The notes below the pieces were generated by a model. The model searched no databases, was not told where the DNA came from, and was given only the letters and a program-made list of their open reading frames with translations. Positions 1-5,848 of a stretch of 9,451 bases of DNA are shown one piece after another (position 1 is the stretch's first letter; each line of letters opens with the position of its first letter). The stretch lies in assembly GCA_900550315.1 (NCBI GenBank), contig URRK01000058.1, forward strand, positions 1 through 9,451, written 5' to 3'. Made by a program: the position numbers and the translations under genes. The DNA is from an uncultured Oscillospiraceae bacterium (lineage in GTDB: Bacteria > Bacillota > Clostridia > Oscillospirales > Acutalibacteraceae).

Positions 1-1
1 T

Positions 2-151
2 CGGGTTGGAATAAGCGCCTGTGGTCTTCAGAGTGCTGTTCTTGATGCTGACCGTACCGGCCCGGGCGAAAACGCCCTGCCGAAAGAAACGGCTGCCTCT
101 TTACGCAAAATTTTAAAGGAGGCCGAAAAGGCCTTAGGCAAGCAAGGGTAA
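2..151 (+). CDS. 3' end of an unrecognised gene (49 codons plus stop)
   Basis: This frame is open from the left edge and ends in TAA at 149-151; the other two forward frames do not give a comparable coding stretch. The visible 49 residues begin RVGISACGLQSAVLDADRTG and end in a charged, probably helical tail (roughly residues 28-49, LPKETAASLRKILKEAEKAL). Codon use (GCC, GGC, ATT, TTA, AAA) resembles the other genes in the window, so I take it as a genuine C-terminus. I do not recognise the family. A C-terminal helix of this type occurs in many soluble enzymes, for example lactate/malate dehydrogenases, but the match is too weak to name. The gene converges on lysC, and a strong terminator lies about 100 nt downstream. 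Confidence 0.6.
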   Translation, partial: RVGISACGLQSAVLDADRTGPGENALPKETAASLRKILKEAEKALGKQG

Positions 152-168
152 GGGCACCGGCCTTTTAC

Positions 169-234
169 GGTTTTAAAACAGTTTTTGCAAAAGGCTTTTA
201 AAACCCAAAGCGGCTTTAAAAACTGTTTAAAACC
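169..234. repeat. Long imperfect AT-rich inverted repeat between convergent genes
   Basis: The arm GGTTTTAAAACAGTTTTT (169-186) is complementary to AAAAACTGTTTAAAACC (218-234) apart from one missing base. The 31-nt interior can fold further, because GCTTT (194-198) or GCTTT (213-217) can pair with AAAGC (207-211). It lies in non-coding DNA between the end of the first gene and the terminator at 253-282. It could be part of the transcript's 3' structure, a protein-binding site or a small repeat element. There is no clean U-tract, so it is not a classical terminator by itself. Confidence 0.55.
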
Positions 235-252
235 AAAAATTAAGCTTTCAGC

Positions 253-282
253 AATAAAGCCCCAAACGGGGCTTTATTTTTT
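253..282 (+). terminator. Strong intrinsic terminator, possibly bidirectional
   Basis: A perfect 11-bp stem is formed by AATAAAGCCCC (253-263) and GGGGCTTTATT (268-278), with a 4-nt AAAC loop. On the + strand a further TTTT run (279-282) extends the T-rich end of the stem. It should end the transcript of the gene finishing at 151. Read on the minus strand the stem is the same but is followed by GC rather than a T-run, so it may also help to end the lysC operon, with less certainty. Confidence 0.85.
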
Positions 283-287
283 ACCTT

Positions 288-321
288 TACCGGGCGGCAG
301 GCTTTTGCTTACCACCCGGTA
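288..321 (-). terminator. Hairpin just after lysC, 3' end of the amino-acid operon
   Basis: TACCGGGCGG (288-297) pairs with CCACCCGGTA (312-321), giving 10 pairs around a 14-nt loop. The one non-Watson-Crick position (295/314) is a G-U wobble in minus-strand RNA but a C-A mismatch in plus-strand RNA, so the structure fits the lysC transcript better. It starts 8 nt beyond the lysC stop and has no U-tract. It is likely a 3'-end stabilising hairpin or part of a two-hairpin terminator with 253-278. Confidence 0.45.
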
Positions 322-329
322 TTTTATTA

Positions 330-800
330 TTAATTAATAAAAGCGTCGTGCACGGCGGTAACAGCGCGGTCGGCGTCTTTTCCCTCAATTAAAACCGAAA
401 TTTTAATTTCGCTGGTAGAGATCATTTGAATGTTAACGCCGGCGTCGTACAGCGCCTCAAACATTTTAGAGGCCACGCCCGGATGCGTTTCCATACCCGT
501 ACCAACAATTGAAACCTTTGCAACCGTTTCATCATGCGTCATGCTTTGGTAGTTCATAGAGTCCTTAAGCTTTTCCATAATGGCTAACGCCTCTACGCTT
601 TGATCCTGCGAGGTGGTAAAGGTAATGTCTTTCGTGCCATCGCGCCCTACCGACTGCAAAATAATATCTACATTAATTTTGCCCTTGCCCAGCTCGTTAA
701 AAATTTTAAAAGCGGTGCCGGGGGTGTCCTTTAACCCAATAACCGAAATTCTTGAAACATTTTTGTCGCAGGCAACGCCGCGAATCAGCATTTTTTCCAT
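330..800 (-). CDS. lysC: Predicted in-frame internal product of lysC: ACT-only beta subunit
   Basis: In the lysC frame, ATG at 800-798 (Met247) is preceded by AAAGGAG (816-810) with a 9-nt spacer, a ribosome-binding site as good as that of any gene in the window. Translation from here gives 156 residues holding only the two ACT domains. The B. subtilis LysC family is known to make an alpha chain (full length) and a beta chain from an internal start near the same codon; the two assemble into the lysine-regulated enzyme. The same arrangement is inferred here. Met250, three codons later, is an alternative start, but its spacing is longer. Confidence 0.7.
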   Translation of the reverse strand: MEKMLIRGVACDKNVSRISVIGLKDTPGTAFKIFNELGKGKINVDIILQSVGRDGTKDITFTTSQDQSVEALAIMEKLKDSMNYQSMTHDETVAKVSIVGTGMETHPGVASKMFEALYDAGVNIQMISTSEIKISVLIEGKDADRAVTAVHDAFIN

Positions 801-1538
801 TTTAACCGTCTCCTTTACTATTGTGCCGGGTTTATCCTCTAAGCTGGAGAGCACCTCTAATTCCACACCGTATTTTTTAGCCATTTCTACCGATCGGTTA
901 TTTAAAACCTGTGCGCCCAGCGTAGCTAATTCCAGCATTTCCTCGTAAGTAATCTCACTCATTTTTTTAGCGGTTTTAACCTTGCGCGGGTCGGCGGTGT
1001 AAACGCCGTCAACATCGGTGTAAATTTGGCACAGATCGGCGCGCAAAGCAGCGGCAATGGCAACGGCGCTGGTGTCGGACCCGCCGCGGCCCAGGGTAGT
1101 AATATCATCGTACTTATTAAGGCCCTGAAAGCCCGCTACAACCACAATATTTTTTTTGGCCAGTTCGGCGCGCAGCCGCTCGGCCTCAATTTTTTTAATA
1201 CGCGCGGCCGAGTAGTTCGAATCGGTTTGAAAACCGGCCTGCCACCCTAAAAGGGAAACCACCGGAAACCCCATTTTTTCAATGGCAATGGCCAGCAGCG
1301 CAATAGAGATCTGCTCCCCTGCCGACATTAGCATATCCATCTCCCGCTTTGAGGGGGTGCCGGCGTTTAACTCGTGCGCTTTGGCAATTAAATCGTCGGT
1401 CGTATCCCCCTGGGCCGAAACAACAACCACCACCTCGTTGCCCTTTTTATACTCCTCGGTTACAATGCGGGCAACATTTTGTACCCTTTTGGTATCGGCA
1501 ACAGAGCTGCCGCCGAATTTTTTAACCACTAACGCCAT
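330..1538 (-). CDS. lysC: Aspartokinase (monofunctional, two ACT domains)
   Basis: This 402-residue enzyme phosphorylates L-aspartate to 4-aspartyl-phosphate with ATP, the committed step towards lysine/diaminopimelate, threonine and methionine. The amino-acid-kinase domain covers about residues 1-230: KFGGSSVAD near 7-15 is the N-terminal ATP/aspartate motif, SAGEQIS is at 72-78 and GRGGSDTSA at 151-159. Two ACT domains follow, about 260-330 and 340-402, containing DTPGTAFKIF (271-280) and THPGVASKMF (351-360). Length and layout match the Bacillus subtilis LysC class. The ATG follows the thrB TGA directly, and its ribosome-binding site (GGAGGAAATTTGA) lies inside the thrB end. A strong internal start at Met247 could make a separate beta chain. 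It is the last gene of the operon and ends in two adjacent TAA codons. No key residue appears to be missing. Confidence 0.97.
   Translation of the reverse strand: MALVVKKFGGSSVADTKRVQNVARIVTEEYKKGNEVVVVVSAQGDTTDDLIAKAHELNAGTPSKREMDMLMSAGEQISIALLAIAIEKMGFPVVSLLGWQAGFQTDSNYSAARIKKIEAERLRAELAKKNIVVVAGFQGLNKYDDITTLGRGGSDTSAVAIAAALRADLCQIYTDVDGVYTADPRKVKTAKKMSEITYEEMLELATLGAQVLNNRSVEMAKKYGVELEVLSSLEDKPGTIVKETVKMEKMLIRGVACDKNVSRISVIGLKDTPGTAFKIFNELGKGKINVDIILQSVGRDGTKDITFTTSQDQSVEALAIMEKLKDSMNYQSMTHDETVAKVSIVGTGMETHPGVASKMFEALYDAGVNIQMISTSEIKISVLIEGKDADRAVTAVHDAFIN
810..816 (-). promoter_or_regulatory. Internal ribosome-binding site within lysC
   Basis: Minus-strand AAAGGAG lies 9 nt before the in-frame ATG at 800-798. 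It sits in the linker between the kinase and ACT domains (around VKETVK, residues 241-246), where an internal start would give a folded regulatory chain. Confidence 0.7.
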
Positions 1539-2450
1539 TCAAATTTCCTCCAAATCGTGTATCTTGCAAACAGTAGCACCTACGGCGTCGGTGCGTAACT
1601 GCGTAACTTGCCAATTAAAAATGCCGTTTTTCTTCAGCTCGGTTTTAATGTTTTCGGCAAAGGCTTCATCCTCGGCCCCTACCATGCACATAACGGTGGA
1701 GCCGGCACCGCTAATGTAAACCCCCAGCGCTCCCAGCTCGTACGCTACGCGAAAGGCCGTGTCGGCCCCGCTGATCAGCCCCATGCGAAAAGGCTGGTGC
1801 AAGGCGTCGCCCGTTGCAACCTTTAAGTTTTGCAGCTTACCGGAAAACAGCGAAGCCGCCATTAGCGCCGCGCGGGAAAGGTTGTACACCGCCTTTTCCA
1901 GCGAAACGGTTTGCGGCAGCACCGAGCGGGCATGCACGGTTTTTAAGGCCTGCGGCGGAATTAAGGCTACAAATTTAACCGTATTGGCCACCGGCACACT
2001 AACCGAGTACACCCGGCCGTGCTCTACCGCACAGGTAACCAGGCCGCCCAAAATGGCCGGGGTGGTGTTGTCGGGGTGCCCCTCAATAGCGGCCGAAAGG
2101 TTAATCAGCTCCTCTTTATTCAGCGGGTTATTCAGCAGCGCGTTTGCGCCCAGCAGCCCGCCAACCAAACAGGCCGATGAGCTGCCCAGCCCCCGCGCCA
2201 TTGGAATATTGTTTTTTTGCCAAATGCGCAGCCCGTGAAAAGGCTTGCCGGTAATCTCAAAAATGCGCTGCGCCGCCGTGTAGACCATATTGGTTTCATC
2301 AGTTGGAATTTCAACCCCGTCTAACGAGCGGATCTCTAATCCATCATATTCCTCTAAACCAATTGTGTTATAAAGGGTCAGCGCCAGGCCTAAGCTATCA
2401 AACCCCGAACCAATATTGGCGCTGGTTGCGGGAACCTTTACGCGTACCAT
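1539..2450 (-). CDS. thrB: Homoserine kinase (GHMP family)
   Basis: This cytosolic kinase of 303 residues converts homoserine and ATP to O-phosphohomoserine for threonine synthesis. Family motifs are in order: VPATSANIGSGFDSLG at 6-21; the GHMP ATP-binding loop PMARGLGSSSA at 83-93; EGHPDNTTPAILGG at 123-136; and the C-terminal GVYISGAGST at 243-252. Length is normal for ThrB. The ATG at 2450 follows the hom TAA with no spacer, and the only upstream Shine-Dalgarno candidate is the weak GGTGG inside the end of hom, so expression is probably coupled to hom translation. Its own TGA abuts the lysC ATG. Threonine synthase, the next enzyme, is not encoded in this window. Confidence 0.97.
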   Translation of the reverse strand: MVRVKVPATSANIGSGFDSLGLALTLYNTIGLEEYDGLEIRSLDGVEIPTDETNMVYTAAQRIFEITGKPFHGLRIWQKNNIPMARGLGSSSACLVGGLLGANALLNNPLNKEELINLSAAIEGHPDNTTPAILGGLVTCAVEHGRVYSVSVPVANTVKFVALIPPQALKTVHARSVLPQTVSLEKAVYNLSRAALMAASLFSGKLQNLKVATGDALHQPFRMGLISGADTAFRVAYELGALGVYISGAGSTVMCMVGAEDEAFAENIKTELKKNGIFNWQVTQLRTDAVGATVCKIHDLEEI

Positions 2451-3689
2451 TTATTCCACCACATGAAAAACAGCCGGTGCGTTGGCGGTTTTTAGCAAAC
2501 TAAGCTTTTTGCGTAAAATATTCTCGGTGTCGTAAGGGGTAATAAAAGCCAGGGTGTTTTGCTCGGCCGGGGTGTTTAAATAGTCCAGCTTGCCAAAAAC
2601 GCTTTCCAGCACGCTTTGGGCCTCGGCAATATTTTCTACCGCAACGCGAACATAAAGGCGGGTTTTAATGGTTCCTAACGGCACAACATAATCCTTGCTG
2701 CCGTCCTCCCACGAAAGGTACTTTCTGGCCTGCAGGTGCTTTACGCAATCAATCACATCGGCCACAACGGCGCTGGCTGTTGGCAGCTTTCCGGCGCCAC
2801 GGCCGTAAAACATTACATCGCCAATGGCGTCGCCGCGTACCATAATGGCGTTAAATACATCGTCTACATTTGCCAGTTGGTTTTCAACCGGCACCAGTGC
2901 CGGGTAAACGGCAACCGTAACCTTACCCTCCTCCAGCAGCATGGCGTGGCCAATCAGCTTAATTACATAGCCGGCTCGCTGCGCAAAGGTAACATCCTGC
3001 AGGGTAATTTGGCTAATGCCCTCGGTGCTAACCTGGTTGGGGTACACATGCTTACCAAAGGAGATAGAGGCCAAAATGCAAATTTTGCGGCAGGCGTCAA
3101 TGCCCTCTACATCGGCGGTTGGGTCCTTTTCGGCGTAACCCAGCTGCTGCGCCAGCTTTAAGGCGGAATTAAAATCCATTTTTTCTTTAATCATTTTAGT
3201 TAAAATAAAGTTGGTGGTGCCGTTTAAAATGCCGTAAACCTCGTAAAGGTCGTTGGCGGCAAGGCACTGGGCAATGGGCCGCAAAACCGGAATACCGCCG
3301 CCTACGCTGGCCTCAAACAAAAAGTTAACATTATTCTCATTGGCAATTTTTAAAAGCTCGGCGCCGCACTGCGCAACTAGCTCTTTATTCGAGGTTACAA
3401 CGCTTTTGCCCTTTTCAAGGCAGGCTTTTACATAATCGTACGCCGGGTGAATTCCACCCATAACCTCTACAACCACGCGAACCGAATCGTCCTGCAAAAT
3501 CGGGTCAAAGCTTTTAATAAACCGGTCGCTGTATGAAAGGGCCGGAAAATCCCGCAGATCTAAAATATACTTTACATGAATGGTGTTTTTAGCTTTTTTG
3601 GCAATATTCTCCTCGTGGTTTAATAAAACCTCTACCACGCCGGAGCCAACAACCCCGTGCCCCATAACGGCTACATTTACAACAGACAT
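2451..3689 (-). CDS. hom: Homoserine dehydrogenase with C-terminal ACT domain
   Basis: This 412-residue enzyme reduces aspartate semialdehyde to homoserine with NAD(P)H. The Rossmann dinucleotide-binding motif GHGVVGSGV spans 10-18. TSNKELVA (99-106) holds the conserved lysine of the active-site region; EASVGGGIP (126-134), LNGTTNFIL (155-163) and GYAEKDPTADVEGIDACRK (184-202) form the substrate-binding and catalytic core, with Asp198 and Lys202 at the spacing of the catalytic Asp/Lys pair in known enzymes. GRGAGKLPTASAVVAD covers 296-311. A C-terminal ACT domain (about 342-412) suggests threonine feedback inhibition. The ATG at 3689 has a strong AGGAGG (3701-3696) six bases upstream. It lies 67 nt behind the ACT-protein gene and directly abuts thrB. 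Confidence 0.97.
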   Translation of the reverse strand: MSVVNVAVMGHGVVGSGVVEVLLNHEENIAKKAKNTIHVKYILDLRDFPALSYSDRFIKSFDPILQDDSVRVVVEVMGGIHPAYDYVKACLEKGKSVVTSNKELVAQCGAELLKIANENNVNFLFEASVGGGIPVLRPIAQCLAANDLYEVYGILNGTTNFILTKMIKEKMDFNSALKLAQQLGYAEKDPTADVEGIDACRKICILASISFGKHVYPNQVSTEGISQITLQDVTFAQRAGYVIKLIGHAMLLEEGKVTVAVYPALVPVENQLANVDDVFNAIMVRGDAIGDVMFYGRGAGKLPTASAVVADVIDCVKHLQARKYLSWEDGSKDYVVPLGTIKTRLYVRVAVENIAEAQSVLESVFGKLDYLNTPAEQNTLAFITPYDTENILRKKLSLLKTANAPAVFHVVE

Positions 3690-3756
3690 TGAAAACCTCC
3701 TGAAATATGAACAATTTTTAACAATAATAACAAACGCGGCAAAAGCACGCCGAATT

Positions 3757-4197
3757 TTAAAGTTCGCCCAGCACGCGGTTTACCGAAACAACGCCTTTTA
3801 CGCGTTTTAGGTCGGCCAGCAGCGCGTCCTCCCCCGCGGCGGCACCCCGCCGGTACGAAACGGTTACCGAAGCTACCCCCATGGCCGGCAGGCCCTGGTT
3901 AATGGTTAAAATGTTGGCACCCGCAGCGCACAGTGCCCCAATAAAGGCCGAAAGCACCCCGGAGCGATTTTCCAGCACGGCGGAAAGGTTAATAACATTT
4001 TCGGCCCCTTGGTCGCCAACGCTGAAAACACAGTCGCGGTATTTGTAATAAGCGCTGCGCGAAAGCCCGCAAAGCCGCACCGCCTCGCTGGAGGATTTAA
4101 CCCGCCCGGTAGAAAGCAGCAGCTTGGCCTGCGCCACCTTTGCAAAAACGGCCGGCAGGGCTGCGGTTTTTACCAATAAATAATCGGTATTTTGCAC
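3757..4197 (-). CDS. UPF0735/PheB-type ACT domain protein, first gene of the operon
   Basis: This is a 146-residue protein with the layout of B. subtilis PheB (about 147 residues). A short N-terminal part carries a helix-turn-helix-like stretch, SSSEAVRLCGLSRSAYYKYRD at 35-55, whose LSRSAYYKYRD segment is the family hallmark. A C-terminal ACT domain follows from about residue 68 (VINLSAVLENRSGVLSAFIGA). I choose the GTG at 4197-4195 because AGAGGGGG (4215-4208) lies 10 nt before it and the protein then aligns end to end with PheB as I remember it. The upstream TTG at 4239 lies at or before the predicted transcription start, so it is unlikely. The family's molecular role is not settled. As leader of hom-thrB-lysC it may sense an amino acid and act on the pathway enzymes or on transcription. 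Confidence 0.9.
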   Translation of the reverse strand: MQNTDYLLVKTAALPAVFAKVAQAKLLLSTGRVKSSSEAVRLCGLSRSAYYKYRDCVFSVGDQGAENVINLSAVLENRSGVLSAFIGALCAAGANILTINQGLPAMGVASVTVSYRRGAAAGEDALLADLKRVKGVVSVNRVLGEL

Positions 4198-4207
4198 GCG
4201 GTACTGT

Positions 4208-4215
4208 CCCCCTCT
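4208..4215 (-). promoter_or_regulatory. Ribosome-binding site that fixes the GTG start of the ACT protein
   Basis: Minus-strand AGAGGGGG lies 10 nt before the GTG at 4197. It also falls inside the reading frame of the longer TTG form, so it would have no role if that longer form were used. Confidence 0.65.
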
Positions 4216-4244
4216 CGTGTACAGGTGTTTTTGTGACAAAATAT

Positions 4245-4273
4245 ATTATAACGCTTTATAATTATTTTTGCAA
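4245..4273 (-). promoter_or_regulatory. Sigma-A-type promoter of the ACT-hom-thrB-lysC operon
   Basis: On the minus strand TTGCAA (4273-4268) and a perfect TATAAT (4250-4245) are separated by 17 bp. Transcription should start near 4238, leaving a leader of only about 40 nt before the GTG. That leaves no room for a T-box, lysine riboswitch or attenuator peptide. Confidence 0.8.
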
Positions 4274-4348
4274 TACATTAATGCGGCAAATTTAGGCGCG
4301 TTTTTGCCATTTTTAGTGTATATATTTACGAAAATTTACAATTAAGAC

Positions 4349-4377
4349 TTGAACCCTTGCGCCAACTGGGGTATTAT
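4349..4377 (+). promoter_or_regulatory. Sigma-A-type promoter of the ytvI-like gene
   Basis: TTGAAC (4349-4354) and TATTAT (4372-4377) are separated by 17 bp, placing the start near 4384. It is divergent from the amino-acid operon promoter, with about 145 nt between the two predicted starts. I saw no acceptable sigma-E promoter in this interval. Confidence 0.6.
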
Positions 4378-4440
4378 ATTATTGTTTAGCGGCGTTTTTG
4401 CGGCTTAAAACGAAATTTTAACCGTAGGAGTGTAGCACCC

Positions 4441-5655
4441 TTGACCATAGAAAAGAAAAAAGATTTTTTAATCAACTTTGCTTTTTTTATTGTAATTTGC
4501 GCCATAGCCTATGTGGCCTTTAAGTTTTTATCGGTCTATCTGCTGCCGTTTGTTATTGGCATTTTGGCCTCGTTTTTAGTGCAGCGGCCGTCCCGCGCCA
4601 TTCACAAGGCAACCCGTATTCCCAGCGGCGTATGCACCGTTGTTTTGGTTGTTATTACCTACTTTTTACTTATTGGGCTGGTAGGGCTTATTGGCTTTAT
4701 GCTGTACCGCTGGGTCTCGGCGCTGCTGGTCATTATTCCCGAATATTTTCCAACCTTCTCCAAGGCAATGAAAGATCTTTCTGTAACCTTTTCTGACCTT
4801 TTAAATCAACTGCCAAGCTCCACCGTTTCGGCCCTGAACAACATGCCCGAAAAGATAGTTAGCACCTTAACCGGCTCGCTAACCTCGTGGCTTTCGGCCT
4901 TTGCGGGCAATATTGTTAAACGCATTCCCAACATTTTAATTAGCATTATTATTACCGTTGTTGCCAGCTGCTACATTGCCAAAGACTACCGCCGCGTTAT
5001 TAAATTCTCCAGCGAGGTGTTGCCGGCCAGGGTTTGGCAGTTGCTTATTGATATTAAAATTATTTTTATGCGCAACATTTTGCGTATGCTGCGCGGCTAC
5101 GCCCTGCTGCTCATGATTACCTTTATTGAGCTGAGCATTGGCCTACTTATTTTGCGGGTAGATAATTCTATTGCCTTAGCCGCTGTAATTGCCGTGGTAG
5201 ATATTTTACCGGTGCTGGGTACCGGCACGGTGTTGATCCCTTGGGCGGTAATTGAGCTGATTACCGGCAACATTTGGCACGCCGTTGGCATTTTAATTGT
5301 TTATTTGGTTATTACCGTTATCCGCAATTTTTTAGAGCCAAAGGTTATTGGCAACCAGGTTGGTCTGCACCCGCTAATTACCCTAATTGCCATTTTCTGC
5401 GGTTACAAGCTTATGGGCTTTGTAGGTCTCTTCCTTTTCCCGGTTACCATTATTGTTTTGCACGACCTTTATGTGCAGGGCAAAATTACCATTAAGGGGC
5501 TAACGCCCGCCGGGCAAAATGCCGATGAGAATGTTGGGCAAAACAGCGAACCCGCCGCCGAGCAAGGTGCCGAACCAAATGGCAGACCCGTTACTGAGCA
5601 GAGCGCTAAACCCACCGCCGAGCAAGGCGCCGAACAGAATACCGAGCAGCCGTAG
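4441..5655 (+). CDS. ytvI: AI-2E family membrane protein, sporulation YtvI type
   Basis: This 404-residue polytopic inner-membrane protein belongs to the AI-2E/PerM-like family. Hydrophobic segments lie at about 10-46 (two spans), 63-89, 161-180, 218-238, 242-270, 278-295 and 310-342. Family hallmarks are DILPVLGTGTVLIPW (254-268) and NFLEPKVIGNQVGLHPL (296-312); both closely resemble what I remember of sporulation YtvI proteins rather than the true AI-2 exporter TqsA. Its transported substrate is unknown. The TTG start at 4441 has TAGGAG (4425-4430) 10 nt upstream. The last ~50 residues (from about 353) are a hydrophilic Glu/Gln/Pro/Ala/Asn tail with an internal repeat, which is not part of the family core. 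A terminator follows, and the SipL-like gene is next on the same strand. Confidence 0.85.
   Translation: MTIEKKKDFLINFAFFIVICAIAYVAFKFLSVYLLPFVIGILASFLVQRPSRAIHKATRIPSGVCTVVLVVITYFLLIGLVGLIGFMLYRWVSALLVIIPEYFPTFSKAMKDLSVTFSDLLNQLPSSTVSALNNMPEKIVSTLTGSLTSWLSAFAGNIVKRIPNILISIIITVVASCYIAKDYRRVIKFSSEVLPARVWQLLIDIKIIFMRNILRMLRGYALLLMITFIELSIGLLILRVDNSIALAAVIAVVDILPVLGTGTVLIPWAVIELITGNIWHAVGILIVYLVITVIRNFLEPKVIGNQVGLHPLITLIAIFCGYKLMGFVGLFLFPVTIIVLHDLYVQGKITIKGLTPAGQNADENVGQNSEPAAEQGAEPNGRPVTEQSAKPTAEQGAEQNTEQP
5551..5635 (+). repeat. 25-bp repeat, two copies 60 bp apart, in the ytvI tail
   Basis: Positions 5551-5575 and 5611-5635 match at 23 of 25 bases. The offset is exactly 60 bp (20 codons), so both copies are in the same frame and encode P(A/T)AEQGAE. 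The intervening PVTEQSAK is a more diverged copy of the motif. This points to tail growth by in-frame duplication. Confidence 0.8.
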
Positions 5656-5711
5656 CTTAGCGCTGCGCCGCAATTGCAATGCCGCGCGCACTGCCGGGCC
5701 AAACTCCCCCG

Positions 5712-5745
5712 CTTAAAAGCTATATTTTCTTAAAAGCTATATTTT
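5712..5745. repeat. Perfect tandem duplication of a 17-bp AT-rich unit
   Basis: CTTAAAAGCTATATTTT occurs at 5712-5728 and again at 5729-5745 with no mismatch. It lies 57 bp after the ytvI stop and 8 bp before the terminator stem. It may be a recent slippage product, or two binding sites spaced near two helical turns (17 bp). I recognise no known operator. Confidence 0.85.
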
Positions 5746-5752
5746 GTAAATG

Positions 5753-5785
5753 TATGCAGCCAAAAACCGGCTGCATATTTTTTTT
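5753..5785 (+). terminator. Intrinsic terminator after ytvI
   Basis: TATGCAGCC (5753-5761) pairs perfectly with GGCTGCATA (5769-5777) around a 7-nt loop, followed by eight Ts (5778-5785). This is a textbook + strand terminator separating ytvI from the SipL-like gene, which therefore needs its own promoter. Confidence 0.9.
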
Positions 5786-5801
5786 AGCCAAGGCATATAC
5801 A
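5773..5801 (+). promoter_or_regulatory. Possible sigma-E promoter for the SipL-like gene
   Basis: GCATATT (5773-5779) fits the sigma-E -35 consensus KMATATT completely (consensus from memory). Fourteen bases later, CATATACA (5794-5801) agrees with CATACAnT at five of seven defined positions. The predicted start is near 5809, ahead of the ribosome-binding site at 5834-5840. The -35 box overlaps the right arm and T-run of the ytvI terminator, which weakens the call because that sequence has another explanation. Confidence 0.4.
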
Positions 5802-5848
5802 TAAAACAAAAGAACGGCGCCCGAGCCCGCAATAAAGGAGAGTATTTC

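Noticed and set aside
2..151. C-terminus of a lactate/malate dehydrogenase
   Set aside because: Only a generic helical tail resembles that family; no diagnostic residues are visible, so I left it unnamed.
3690..3756. Separate promoter for hom in the 67-bp gap
   Set aside because: TTGTTA and CATATT can be found at 18-bp spacing, but the interval is generally AT-rich and the match is poor; read-through from the operon promoter is sufficient.
4198..4239. TTG start giving a 160-residue ACT protein
   Set aside because: The codon sits at the predicted transcription start and overlaps the ribosome-binding site of the better GTG start.
4198..4440. T-box, lysine riboswitch or thr leader-peptide attenuator before the amino-acid operon
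   Set aside because: The predicted leader is only about 40 nt and has no terminator stem or run of Thr/Ile/Lys codons.
5750..5848. N-terminal extension of the SipL-like gene by 33 codons
   Set aside because: It begins beside the terminator stem and contains the terminator and the probable promoter; the ATG at 5849 has a strong AAAGGAG.
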